Part shown: piece by piece, positions 25,929 to 33,585 of the stretch
Layout: every line of letters starts with the position of its first letter
Numbering within the stretch: position 1 is the first letter of the stretch
DNA from: Hoylesella enoeca JCM 12259
GTDB lineage: Bacteria > Bacteroidota > Bacteroidia > Bacteroidales > Bacteroidaceae
Direction: 5' to 3'
Assembly (NCBI RefSeq): GCF_000613405.1
Contig: NZ_BAIX01000024.1
Coordinates: 1 to 36,948, forward strand
DNA length: 36,948 bases
Position numbers and translations under genes: made by a program
The notes under the pieces: generated by a model
Seen by the model: the letters and a program-made list of their open reading frames with translations, nothing else
The model's database searches: none
What the model was told of the DNA's origin: nothing

Positions 25929-26123
25929 TCAATAAGCTCTCCTCTCGGCACGTGCTTCTCGATCTTGGTCTATCACGCAATGAATGCCCTGTTTACGCAA
26001 CCCTGCATTGTCATGAATATGCTGTGACGAGAACTTTCCGCCCTTTTTGAAGATCAGTTTGACGCATAACAGTGCAAGTGATATAGCAATTATTAACATG
26101 CTCAATAAGAGAGTTTGTATCAT
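25929..26123 (-). CDS. small single-pass membrane protein, conserved hypothetical
   Basis: 64 residues: one N-terminal membrane helix (LLLSMLIIAISLALLCVKLIF), then a basic segment KKGGKFSSQHIHDN and a conserved-looking tail ALRKQGIHC-like / QDREARAERR. I recall similar short proteins in other Bacteroidota, but their function is not known. Probably co-transcribed with the OmpH-like gene from the promoter at 26165-26172. Confidence 0.65.
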   Translation of the reverse strand: MIQTLLLSMLIIAISLALLCVKLIFKKGGKFSSQHIHDNAGLRKQGIHCVIDQDREARAERRAY

Positions 26124-26130
26124 TTCTTAC

Positions 26131-26172
26131 TATTTTTGCAAGTGATCTAACGCTTAATTGGGTACAAAGATA
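26131..26172. promoter_or_regulatory. overlapping divergent promoter boxes
   Basis: Minus strand: TATCTTTG (plus strand CAAAGATA, 26165-26172), about 40 bases before the small membrane-protein gene. Plus strand: TATTTTTG (26131-26138), upstream of pepD. Confidence 0.5.
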
Positions 26173-26213
26173 ATATAATTGGGAAATAAACCAAAATAAA
26201 ATAACATAAATAA

Positions 26214-27671
26214 ATGAATAAAATGAATTTGAAACCGGCGCGAGTTTTCGAGCAATTCGCCAAAATCAACGAGATTCCTCGCCCTTCTAAGCACGAGGAA
26301 AAAATGACTGCTTACTTACAAGAGTTCGGTAAAAGTCACGGTTTAGAGACCATTGTCGACGAGATCGGCAATGTTTTAATCAAGAAACCGGCCACTCCCG
26401 GCTATGAGAATAGGCAGACCGTGATTCTTCAAAGCCACCAAGATATGGTGTGCGACAAACTGGTCGACGTTGAGTTCGACTTCAACACGGATGCTATCCA
26501 GACGTATGTCGACGGCGAATGGTTGAAAGCCAAGGGTACGACTCTCGGTGCAGACGACGGCATCGGATGTGCCATCGAGTTGGCTATTCTTGATAGCGAC
26601 GACATCGAACACGGTCCGTTGGAATGCGTTTTCACCGTAGATGAGGAGACACAGCTCACCGGTGCTTCGGCAATGAAACCCGGATTTATGAGCGGCACAA
26701 TGCTGATCAATCTTGATTCAGAGGACGAGGGCGAGATGTTCGTGTCCTGCGCGGGCGGTCGAAGCACTGTAGCCACGTTCCGATTTACACGCGAAGATGC
26801 TCCGAAAGACTATTTCTTCGTCGAGATTTCACTCAAAGGCTTGACGGGAGGACACTCCGGTGACGACATCAACAAGCGTCGCGCGAATGCCATCAAGATT
26901 CTGTCGCGTTTCGTATATAATATGGAAGAGAAATACGGCAGCCGTTTAGTGAGCTTCAATTCGGGAAAACTGCACAACGCAATACCGCGTGACGGGCGGG
27001 CCGTTATTGCCGTTCCCAATGCCGTGAAAGAGCAAGTGCGGGCCGATTGGAATGTATTTACGGCAGCCGTTGAGGATGAATTCCACGTTACCGACACGTC
27101 GATGGCATTCAAAATGGAGAGCACAGAGCCTGCGAAAGTCATCTCAGCAGAAGCCGGAAAGAATATCGTTCGTGCCCTGCAAGCCGTTGACAACGGTATT
27201 TTTGCTATCTGTCAGGACGAAGCCTTGGGTGGAATGGTTGAGACATCAAGCAACATCGCCGTGGTGAAAACCAGTGAAACAGAAATGGAAATACTTGCTT
27301 CGCAACGCAGCAATGTGATGAGCAATCTCGACAATCAATGCAATACGATTAAAGCTGTATTCCAGTTGGCAGGCGCAGAAGTCATTCAAAACGATGGTTA
27401 TCCGGCTTGGAAGATGAATCCCAACAGCCAACTCACCAAAGCGGCAGTAGACGCCTACAAGAAGATTTTCGGTAAAGAACCTATTGTTAGAGGTATTCAC
27501 GCAGGCTTGGAATGCGGTCTTTTCTCCGAGAAATACCCAGAATTGGATATGGTTTCGTTTGGTCCGACGCTGCGAGACGTACATACACCCGACGAGCGTT
27601 TACTCATTCCGACTGTCCAAATGGTGTGGGATCATCTCTTGGAGATGCTGAAACACATTCCCAACAAATAA
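26214..27671 (+). CDS. pepD: aminoacyl-histidine dipeptidase (peptidase D, M20 family)
   Basis: 485 residues (ATG 26223 is a possible alternative start). M20 zinc ligands and catalytic residues: LQSHQDMVCDK (first His/Asp), TTLGADDGIGCA (bridging Asp), TVDEETQLTGA (catalytic Glu), LINLDSEDEGE (Asp), and a late His in GIHAGLECGLFSEKYP, with SFGPTLRDVHTPDE near the end. A cytoplasmic dipeptidase acting on Xaa-His and other dipeptides. Seven bases separate it from the small lipoprotein gene. Confidence 0.93.
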   Translation: MNKMNLKPARVFEQFAKINEIPRPSKHEEKMTAYLQEFGKSHGLETIVDEIGNVLIKKPATPGYENRQTVILQSHQDMVCDKLVDVEFDFNTDAIQTYVDGEWLKAKGTTLGADDGIGCAIELAILDSDDIEHGPLECVFTVDEETQLTGASAMKPGFMSGTMLINLDSEDEGEMFVSCAGGRSTVATFRFTREDAPKDYFFVEISLKGLTGGHSGDDINKRRANAIKILSRFVYNMEEKYGSRLVSFNSGKLHNAIPRDGRAVIAVPNAVKEQVRADWNVFTAAVEDEFHVTDTSMAFKMESTEPAKVISAEAGKNIVRALQAVDNGIFAICQDEALGGMVETSSNIAVVKTSETEMEILASQRSNVMSNLDNQCNTIKAVFQLAGAEVIQNDGYPAWKMNPNSQLTKAAVDAYKKIFGKEPIVRGIHAGLECGLFSEKYPELDMVSFGPTLRDVHTPDERLLIPTVQMVWDHLLEMLKHIPNK

Positions 27672-27678
27672 AATTCGG

Positions 27679-28047
27679 ATGACAAAAATCCGCAACATTC
27701 TATTCGCTTCGCTCGCCGCAGTCTTCTTATCAAGCTGCGACGAGCAGTACAAAGCTAAGCAATTGGTAAGCAATTTTCTTGATCGCAGTTTGGCTAAAAA
27801 GGATTTTGCCATTGAGAATTGCTCTAAATTGGATTCCACCTATTATATAACAGACAGTACACTCAATGCAATGCGTGCCGCATCTCGAAAAGAAACACCT
27901 TTCATTCGGGCCCGATACGAAGGCGTCAAGCGGTCAAAGAAGTTGCTTTTTATCCGCATAGACTATACAAACAACGGTCGAAAGCACACCCAAACATTCT
28001 ATATGGACGACCGATTGCAACACGTTGTAGCCTTTAAAAACAACTAA
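27679..28047 (+). CDS. small lipoprotein of unknown function
   Basis: 122 residues with a lipoprotein signal (MTKIRNILFASLAAVFLSSC). The mature part (QYKAKQLVSNFLDRSLAKKDF, LLFIRIDYTNNGRKHTQTFY) is not recognised; the pattern suggests a small alpha/beta fold of the kind found in Bacteroidota exported proteins. It is downstream of pepD in the same direction and is followed by a clear terminator. Confidence 0.75.
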   Translation: MTKIRNILFASLAAVFLSSCDEQYKAKQLVSNFLDRSLAKKDFAIENCSKLDSTYYITDSTLNAMRAASRKETPFIRARYEGVKRSKKLLFIRIDYTNNGRKHTQTFYMDDRLQHVVAFKNN

Positions 28048-28050
28048 ATG

Positions 28051-28083
28051 AAGGTTCGTAGGCATATGCCTACAAACCTTTTT
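28051..28083 (+). terminator. intrinsic terminator of the pepD unit
   Basis: AAGGTT (28051-28056) and GTAGGCAT (28058-28065) pair with ATGCCTAC (28066-28073) and AACCTT (28075-28080), with one mismatched position, and Ts follow. The core is the 16-bp palindrome GTAGGCATATGCCTAC. Confidence 0.85.
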
Positions 28084-28193
28084 ATTTCCAACACATTACG
28101 ACTAACAATTAATCGCAATACGTTTAACGGTTAAACGCACTGCGATTAATCGTTAAATGCACACTGATTAACCATTAAACGCATAACTATCAG
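28084..28193. repeat. 22-bp phased array B1 upstream of htpG
   Basis: Five consecutive 22-bp units start at 28084, 28106, 28128, 28150 and 28172. The first four end in TAA, and the next unit starts with a variable triplet and TT, giving junction cores such as TTTAACGGTTAAACG. Unit 3 is CGGTTAAACGCACTGCGATT plus AA. It begins directly after the terminator and ends about 50 bases before the htpG ATG. Array B2 shares the same unit and strand. Confidence 0.8.
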
Positions 28194-28245
28194 ATTGGCA
28201 CGGTATTTGCACTTATATTCCCCGAAAATATAATAACAACATAAA

Positions 28246-30300
28246 ATGCAAAAAGGTAATATCGGGGTTACGACCGAGAATATATTCCCCGTGATCAAAA
28301 AGTTTCTCTATTCCGACCATGAAATCTTCCTCCGGGAGATGGTTTCTAATGCAGTCGACGCCACACAAAAGGTTAAAACACTTGCCGATAAAGGCGACTT
28401 CAAAGGCGAATTGGGCGATCTGACCGTTCGTATCAGCATTGATAAGGATAAAGGCACATTGACCATCAGCGACCGAGGCATAGGAATGACGGAAGAGGAG
28501 ATAGACAAATACATCAATCAAATTGCCTTTTCAGGTGTCAATGATTTCTTAGATAAATACAAAGATAATGCAAATGCCATCATTGGTCATTTCGGATTGG
28601 GTTTCTACTCAGCCTTTATGGTGAGCAAAAAGGTTGAAATCGTCACTCGAAGTTATCAAGATGACGCAAAAGCTGTTAAATGGAGTTGCGACGGTTCGCC
28701 GTCATTCGAGATTGACGAAGCACAAAAGGCAGACCGCGGAACGGACATCGTGCTTTTCATCGATGACGACTGCAAAGAGTTTTTGGAGCAAAACAAGATA
28801 CAGGAACTGCTTAACAAGTACTGCAAATTCCTTCCCGTGCCTATCGCCTTTGGTAAAAAGACCGAGTGGAAAGACGGTAAACAGGTTGAAACAGAGGCCG
28901 ATAACATCGTCAATGACGTGGAACCGCTGTGGACAAAAGCGCCGAGCACACTGAAAGACGAGGACTATCAGAAGTTTTATAGAACGCTTTATCCAATGCA
29001 GGATGAGCCTCTTTTCTGGATACATTTGAATGTTGACTATCCGTTTAACCTCACCGGAATCCTCTATTTTCCGCGAATCCAATCGAATATAGATCTCCAA
29101 CGCAACAAGATTCAGCTCTATTGCAACCAGGTTTTCGTAACAGATCAGGTGGAAGGAATCGTTCCTGAGTTCCTCACTCTGCTCCACGGCGTGATCGATA
29201 GTCCTGATATTCCGTTGAATGTGAGCCGTTCTTATCTGCAAAGCGACGCCAACGTGAAAAAGATTTCAACGTATATCACGAAGAAAGTAGCCGATCGTTT
29301 GCAGGCAATTTTTAAAGAAAACCGTAAAGATTACGAGCAAAAGTGGGATCATCTGAAGCTCTTTATCAACTACGGAATGCTCTCCCAAGAAGACTTCTAC
29401 GATCGAGCTAAGGACTTCGCGTTGATGAAAGACACCGACGGTAAGTTCTTTACGTTCGATGAATACAAGACGCTGATCAAAGAAAATCAAACTGATAAGG
29501 ACGGTTTTCTGGTCTATCTATATGCCAATAACACCGAGGAGCAATACGCTTATATTGAGGCAGCCAAGGCAAAAGGCTATAATGTGTTGCTGTTAGACGG
29601 CCAATTGGATGTACCTGTCATCTCAATGCTCGAGCAAAAGTTAGAAAAGAGTCGTTTCGTTCGTGTGGACAGCGACGTTGCTGATCGCTTAATCATTAAG
29701 GAAGATGCAAAGAAAAGCGAGCTCGACGATGATCAACGTGACAACTTGTCACAAGTATTCCGCACGCAAATGCCCGCTATCGATAAGACAGAATTCAATG
29801 TAGAGGTACAGGCTTTGGGCGAAACGGCTCAACCGGTCATCATCACCCAAAGCGAGTATATGCGCAGAATGAAAGATATCAGCAAGTTCCAGAGCGGGAT
29901 GGGATTCTATTCTCAGCTGCCGGATACATACACATTGGTGCTCAACAGCGACCACGGACTGATTAAAAAAGTGCTTAGCGACGCTACGACTGCAATGGGA
30001 GAGCAACTCGCTCCCATTCAAAGCGATATCAAAGGACAGCAAGCCCGGCTCTCAGCCCTTCGTCAGGCACAAAGCAAGAAGAAGCCCGAAGAGGTGACAC
30101 AGGCCGAAAAAGACGATGTACAGAATACAGAAAAAGCCATCCAAGAGCAGAAAGACAAACAGCAAAAAATCATTGCCGACTATGCCAAAGGAAACGATAT
30201 CGTTCACCAGTTGATTGATCTCGCCTTGCTGCAAAACAGTATGCTGAAAGGCGAAGCATTGAGTAACTTCCTCAAACGATCAGTAGATATGATCCGATAA
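28246..30300 (+). CDS. htpG: molecular chaperone HtpG (Hsp90)
   Basis: 684 residues. The N-terminal GHKL ATPase is clear: LREMVSNAVDATQK (catalytic Glu / Asn), ISDRGIGMTEEEI, GHFGLGFYSAFMV (lid glycines). The middle domain has DSPDIPLNVSRSYLQSD, and the C-terminus a dimerisation region. Length is longer than E. coli HtpG, with a charged coiled-coil-like insert near residues 595-645 (KKKPEEVTQAEKDDV), a known feature of Bacteroidota members. A general ATP-dependent chaperone. The promoter is not obvious; TATTTG at 28204-28209 is a partial -7 box, and the B1 array lies just upstream. Confidence 0.95.
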   Translation: MQKGNIGVTTENIFPVIKKFLYSDHEIFLREMVSNAVDATQKVKTLADKGDFKGELGDLTVRISIDKDKGTLTISDRGIGMTEEEIDKYINQIAFSGVNDFLDKYKDNANAIIGHFGLGFYSAFMVSKKVEIVTRSYQDDAKAVKWSCDGSPSFEIDEAQKADRGTDIVLFIDDDCKEFLEQNKIQELLNKYCKFLPVPIAFGKKTEWKDGKQVETEADNIVNDVEPLWTKAPSTLKDEDYQKFYRTLYPMQDEPLFWIHLNVDYPFNLTGILYFPRIQSNIDLQRNKIQLYCNQVFVTDQVEGIVPEFLTLLHGVIDSPDIPLNVSRSYLQSDANVKKISTYITKKVADRLQAIFKENRKDYEQKWDHLKLFINYGMLSQEDFYDRAKDFALMKDTDGKFFTFDEYKTLIKENQTDKDGFLVYLYANNTEEQYAYIEAAKAKGYNVLLLDGQLDVPVISMLEQKLEKSRFVRVDSDVADRLIIKEDAKKSELDDDQRDNLSQVFRTQMPAIDKTEFNVEVQALGETAQPVIITQSEYMRRMKDISKFQSGMGFYSQLPDTYTLVLNSDHGLIKKVLSDATTAMGEQLAPIQSDIKGQQARLSALRQAQSKKKPEEVTQAEKDDVQNTEKAIQEQKDKQQKIIADYAKGNDIVHQLIDLALLQNSMLKGEALSNFLKRSVDMIR

Positions 30301-30333
30301 ACGATAAAGGCGCCCGCAAGGCGCCTTTATCGT
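30301..30333 (+). terminator. intrinsic terminator of htpG
   Basis: ACGATAAAGGCGCC (30301-30314) pairs perfectly with GGCGCCTTTATCGT (30320-30333); the stem starts on the base after the stop codon. Confidence 0.85.
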
Positions 30334-30360
30334 GATTTTCATTAAAAACAAAACGAAACA

Positions 30361-30392
30361 TTTGGAGATATCGGAAAGAAGTCGTATCTTTG
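30361..30392 (+). promoter_or_regulatory. promoter of the tandem tRNA-Arg genes
   Basis: TTTG (30361-30364), 20 bp, TATCTTTG (30385-30392), 21 bases before the first tRNA. Confidence 0.7.
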
Positions 30393-30413
30393 CATTCGAA
30401 AATGTAAAAAGCA

Positions 30414-30487
30414 GGCTCCGTAGCTCAACTGAATAGAGCATCTGACTACGGATCAGAAGGTTACGGGTTTGAATCCCATCGGAGTCA
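30414..30487 (+). tRNA. tRNA-Arg (anticodon ACG), copy 1
   Basis: 74 nt. Acceptor GGCTCCG / CGGAGTC with discriminator A; D-stem GCTC/GAGC; anticodon stem TCTGA/TCAGA with loop CTACGGA, so anticodon ACG (read as ICG after deamination). CCA is not encoded. The D-loop has GA where GG is usual, and the T-loop is TTTGAAT instead of TTCGAAT. The T-stem (ACGGG / CCCAT) holds one C-A mismatch. Confidence 0.93.
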
Positions 30488-30518
30488 CTTTTTGATTTGC
30501 AATTAAACAAGATGGATT

Positions 30519-30592
30519 GGCTCCGTAGCTCAACTGAATAGAGCATCTGACTACGGATCAGAAGGTTATGGGTTTGAATCCCTTCGGAGTCA
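30519..30592 (+). tRNA. tRNA-Arg (anticodon ACG), copy 2
   Basis: 74 nt, identical to copy 1 except in the T-stem (ATGGG / CCCTT, with a T-T mismatch at the position where copy 1 has C-A). Same unusual D-loop GA and T-loop TTTGAAT. It is 31 bases after copy 1 and is followed by a terminator. Confidence 0.93.
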
Positions 30593-30595
30593 CTT

Positions 30596-30631
30596 AAAAA
30601 GAGAATCGGTTATAAAATCGATTCTCTTTTT
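30596..30631 (+). terminator. intrinsic terminator after the tRNA-Arg pair
   Basis: AAAAAGAGAATCG (30596-30608) pairs with CGATTCTCTTTTT (30619-30631). Confidence 0.85.
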
Positions 30632-30681
30632 GGTTTCTCCACTTGCCAAAAGCCGTTAATGAATATCCCGATACAAACGAA

Positions 30682-30712
30682 AGAGAAGACAACCAAATTG
30701 GTTGTCTTCTCT
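30682..30712 (-). terminator. intrinsic terminator of tRNA-Pro
   Basis: AGAGAAGACAACCAA (30682-30696) pairs with TTGGTTGTCTTCTCT (30698-30712). It lies nine bases beyond the tRNA-Pro 3' end. Confidence 0.7.
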
Positions 30713-30720
30713 AATTAATG

Positions 30721-30794
30721 TCGGGGCGACAGGATTCGAACCTGCGACCGCCTGGTCCCAAACCAGGAGCGCTACCGGGCTGCGCTACACCCCG
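30721..30794 (-). tRNA. tRNA-Pro (anticodon TGG)
   Basis: On the minus strand: acceptor CGGGGTG / CGCCCCG with discriminator A, anticodon stem CCTGG/CCAGG around TTTGGGA (anticodon TGG), and a canonical T-loop TTCGAAT. CCA is not encoded. Confidence 0.95.
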
Positions 30795-30897
30795 CGTTGC
30801 AAATCGGACTAAATCACATGGCGATTAACCCATAATTTTGCGTGTGCAAAGATACACACTTTTCCCGAACTCTGCAAACTTTCGGTCTGATATTTGG

Positions 30898-32085
30898 TCA
30901 TTTAATCAGCCCTTGCTCTACAAATATCTTCTTCAAAACTTGTACGCCGCGTTCCACTTGTGCTTCGGTGTGTGTCGCCATCAATGCAAGCCGAACCAAA
31001 GTGTCTTGCGGTGCGCAAGCAGGAGGCACCACCGGATTGATGAATATACCTGCTTCAAAAGCCTGTTTTGTTACCAAGAACGTTTTATCTATATCCCGAA
31101 CATACAGTGGAATGATAGGACTCTCGGTGTCTCCGATTTCAAATCCCTCTTCACGGAAGCGTTTCAGTGCATAGTTTGTTACTTTCCAAAGATTCTCAAT
31201 GCGCTCAGGCTCTGCCTTCAAGATATGCAATGCCTCCATCGCAGCAGCCGTTGCAGCCGGCGTATCGGATGCACTGAATATGTAAGAACGGCAATTATGG
31301 CGCAAGAAATTAATGGTATCTTTGTCCGAAGCGATGAAACCGCCAATAGAAGCAAGGCTCTTTGAGAATGTTCCCATAATCAAATCGACCTCGTCTAAAA
31401 GGCCGAAATGATCGCAAACACCCCTACCTTGTTTGCCGAAAACACCTAAACCGTGGGCTTCGTCCACCATAACCGAACAGTTATATTTATGTTTCAGCGC
31501 AATGATTTCAGGCAATTTGGCCAGATCTCCTTCCATAGAGAAGACACCATCGACCACAATCAGCTTGACAGCTTCACGTGGGAGTTTCTGCAAAACACGC
31601 TCCAAGTCGGCCATATCATTATGCTTATAATGGAGCTGCGTTGCAAAAGAGAGACGCCGTCCGTCAACAATACTGGCGTGATCTCTATCATCACAGATGA
31701 TGAAATCGCCTCGTCCAACAACCACTGCAAGTACTCCTTGATTCACGGAGAAACCCGTTGAAAAGCAAAGACAATCATCTTTATGTTCAAACTCAGCGAG
31801 TTCTTTCTCCAATTGGACGTGTATATCAAGCGTTCCGTTCAAAAATCGACTGCCAGCACACCCCGAACCATATTTTTCGAGGGCCTCTCTTGCCGCCTTA
31901 ATAACCCTTTCGTCACCTGTCAAACCTGTGTAAGCATTCGATCCGAACATCAAAACACGGTGACCGCCCATCTCTACTTCGGTTCCCTGTTTACTTGTAA
32001 TAGCACGAAAATAAGGGTAAACTCCGGCCTCAATAAACTTCTGAGGCTCCCGATAATTCTTGTATCTGTCTTGTAATTGTCCCAT
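30898..32085 (-). CDS. spt: serine palmitoyltransferase-like PLP-dependent acyltransferase (alpha-oxoamine synthase)
   Basis: 395 residues, class I/II aminotransferase fold. PLP lysine in GTFSKSLASIGGF, the Asp/His pair in VDEAHGLGVFG, and DHASIVDGRR and GSGCAGSRFLNGTLDIH mark an alpha-oxoamine synthase. Among these (KBL, ALAS, BioF, SPT), the N-terminus (QDRYKNYREPQKFIEAGVYP) is most like the Bacteroides/Prevotella SPT that condenses serine and palmitoyl-CoA into 3-ketodihydrosphingosine, the first step of sphingolipid synthesis. KBL or BioF is possible, but the neighbouring lipid kinase favours SPT. The promoter TATCTTTG lies at 32129-32136 on this strand. Confidence 0.85.
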   Translation of the reverse strand: MGQLQDRYKNYREPQKFIEAGVYPYFRAITSKQGTEVEMGGHRVLMFGSNAYTGLTGDERVIKAAREALEKYGSGCAGSRFLNGTLDIHVQLEKELAEFEHKDDCLCFSTGFSVNQGVLAVVVGRGDFIICDDRDHASIVDGRRLSFATQLHYKHNDMADLERVLQKLPREAVKLIVVDGVFSMEGDLAKLPEIIALKHKYNCSVMVDEAHGLGVFGKQGRGVCDHFGLLDEVDLIMGTFSKSLASIGGFIASDKDTINFLRHNCRSYIFSASDTPAATAAAMEALHILKAEPERIENLWKVTNYALKRFREEGFEIGDTESPIIPLYVRDIDKTFLVTKQAFEAGIFINPVVPPACAPQDTLVRLALMATHTEAQVERGVQVLKKIFVEQGLIK

Positions 32086-32128
32086 TATAATAGGTGTAGA
32101 ATCCTACTTTCAACATTCAATTAGGCTG

Positions 32129-32136
32129 CAAAGATA
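32129..32136 (-). promoter_or_regulatory. -7 promoter box of spt (TATCTTTG, minus strand)
   Basis: The plus strand reads CAAAGATA, 43 bases upstream of the spt start codon. Confidence 0.6.
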
Positions 32137-32229
32137 CAAAAAAATACGCTATAAGATGTCTTTTTCATGATAAATCGCGTTTTTAAGAAATTTTCATTTC
32201 TTGTTCATTAAGTGCAAATTGGAAATTCG

Positions 32230-32237
32230 TATCTTTG
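32230..32237 (+). promoter_or_regulatory. -7 promoter box of the lipid kinase gene (TATCTTTG)
   Basis: TATCTTTG lies 47 bases before the kinase ATG. A four-codon ORF (ATGAGTGGATAA, 32241-32252) falls in the leader; no role is claimed. Confidence 0.55.
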
Positions 32238-32284
32238 TACATGAGTGGATAAGTCATAGTATTTCACAGGATGAAAAGATAACA

Positions 32285-33312
32285 ATGAAACAGAGAATCG
32301 TATTCATTATGAACCCGATTTCGGTACAACCAATAAAGCCGGCATACCGGAACTGATCCGTTCTACATTGAATCACGACCAATTTGACTATGAGATCATG
32401 ATGACCGAGTATGCGGGACATGCAGCAGAGATAGCAAACAGAGTTAAAGATGATGGCGTCGACATCGCCGTCGCTGTTGGAGGAGATGGCACTGTGAATG
32501 AAGTGGCACGCTCGATCGTGCATTCCCGCACGGCATTGGGCATCATTCCGTGCGGATCGGGCAATGGATTGGCCCGCCATTTGATGTTGCCGATGAATCT
32601 GCGAAAGTCTATCGAGGTGATCAATATGTGTGAAATACACGATTTGGACTATGGCGTGATCAACGATCATCCATTTTTTTGCACTTGCGGCATGGGGTTC
32701 GACGCCTTCATCAGTATGAAATTCGCCGAAGCCGGCAAGCGAGGCCCCATCACTTATATAGAAAATGTGCTTCGGGGAGGACTGCAATACAAGCCCGAAA
32801 CGTATGAGATCGAAGACGAGACGGGATTGAAGCGTTACAAGGCATTCCTTATCTCATGCGCCAATGCGTCTCAATATGGCAACAATGCGTATATTGCGCC
32901 ACAAGCATCGATGAGCGACGGACTGATGGATGTGGTCATTATGGAACCTTTCGGCATCCTTGATGCACCGCAAATCAGCATTGACATGTTTAACAAAACG
33001 CTGAACAAGAACTCCAAAATCAAGACTTTCAGGTGCAAAGAGTTACACATCCATCGCAGCAAACCGGGTTGCATTCATTACGATGGTGATCCGGCGATGT
33101 CGGGCCAAGACATCGATGTGCATCTGGAAGAGAAAGGAATCAAAATCATTGTCAATCCAAACGCCGATAAAAGCCTGCGTAAACCGAATATGATTCAGAG
33201 TGCAGCAGCCGATCTCTTCTATGAAATCAGTAGTCTCAGAAAGGATATTACCAAGCAGAGTCGCCGCGTTCAGGCACTTAGCAAAGTGATGCAAAGGAAA
33301 CTGAATTTATAA
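32285..33312 (+). CDS. diacylglycerol/sphingosine kinase family protein, frameshifted
   Basis: Starts MKQRIVFIMNPIS; the NPxSG glycine is lost by a one-base deletion at 32323-32324 (TCGGTACA, probably TCGGGTACA). Repair gives ISGTTNKAGIPELIRSTLNH, joining the long downstream frame without gap, for 342 residues. The catalytic domain shows AVGGDGTVNEVARSI, IIPCGSGNGLARHL and the C-terminal YDGDPAMSG. This is the DAGK_cat/LCB5/YegS fold: phosphorylation of a lipid hydroxyl by ATP. The substrate is unknown. The divergent spt neighbour suggests a sphingoid or ceramide-like lipid, an inference only. Confidence 0.82.
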
Positions 33313-33395
33313 AATCGAAAATCGAAAATTGGCTGTTGAGAATTAGCATTAGGCCCGATCAACAAAGGCTTTGGCGCGAATCGTTTTTCCAAAAG

Positions 33396-33505
33396 AGAAA
33401 AATCGTGTTTCGATTAACGGTTACTTGCCATGCAACTAACCGTTTGCCACGTTGCGTTTAAGTATTCACGAGAAGTCATTTAACCGTTAGTTGGAAACCC
33501 ACTTA
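33396..33505. repeat. 22-bp phased array B2
   Basis: Five consecutive 22-bp units start at 33396, 33418, 33440, 33462 and 33484. The first four end in TAA, and the last ends CTTA. Unit junctions read ATTAACGGTTA, CTAACCGTTTG, TTTAAGTATTC and TTTAACCGTTA. Same unit, orientation and period as array B1. It lies between the convergent kinase and TrmN6 genes. The rest of the 33313-33585 gap has nothing recognisable. Confidence 0.75.
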
Positions 33506-33585
33506 TACATCATTGACCCTCAGCTAAATATGGAATATTTTGCACTTGATGTTGTATAAGATTTTGCTGGGGACAAAACTCCATT

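Noticed and set aside
30280..30546. Minus-strand ORF across the tRNA-Arg genes
   Set aside because: It reads antisense through two tRNAs, and its internal repeat comes from the tRNA duplication.
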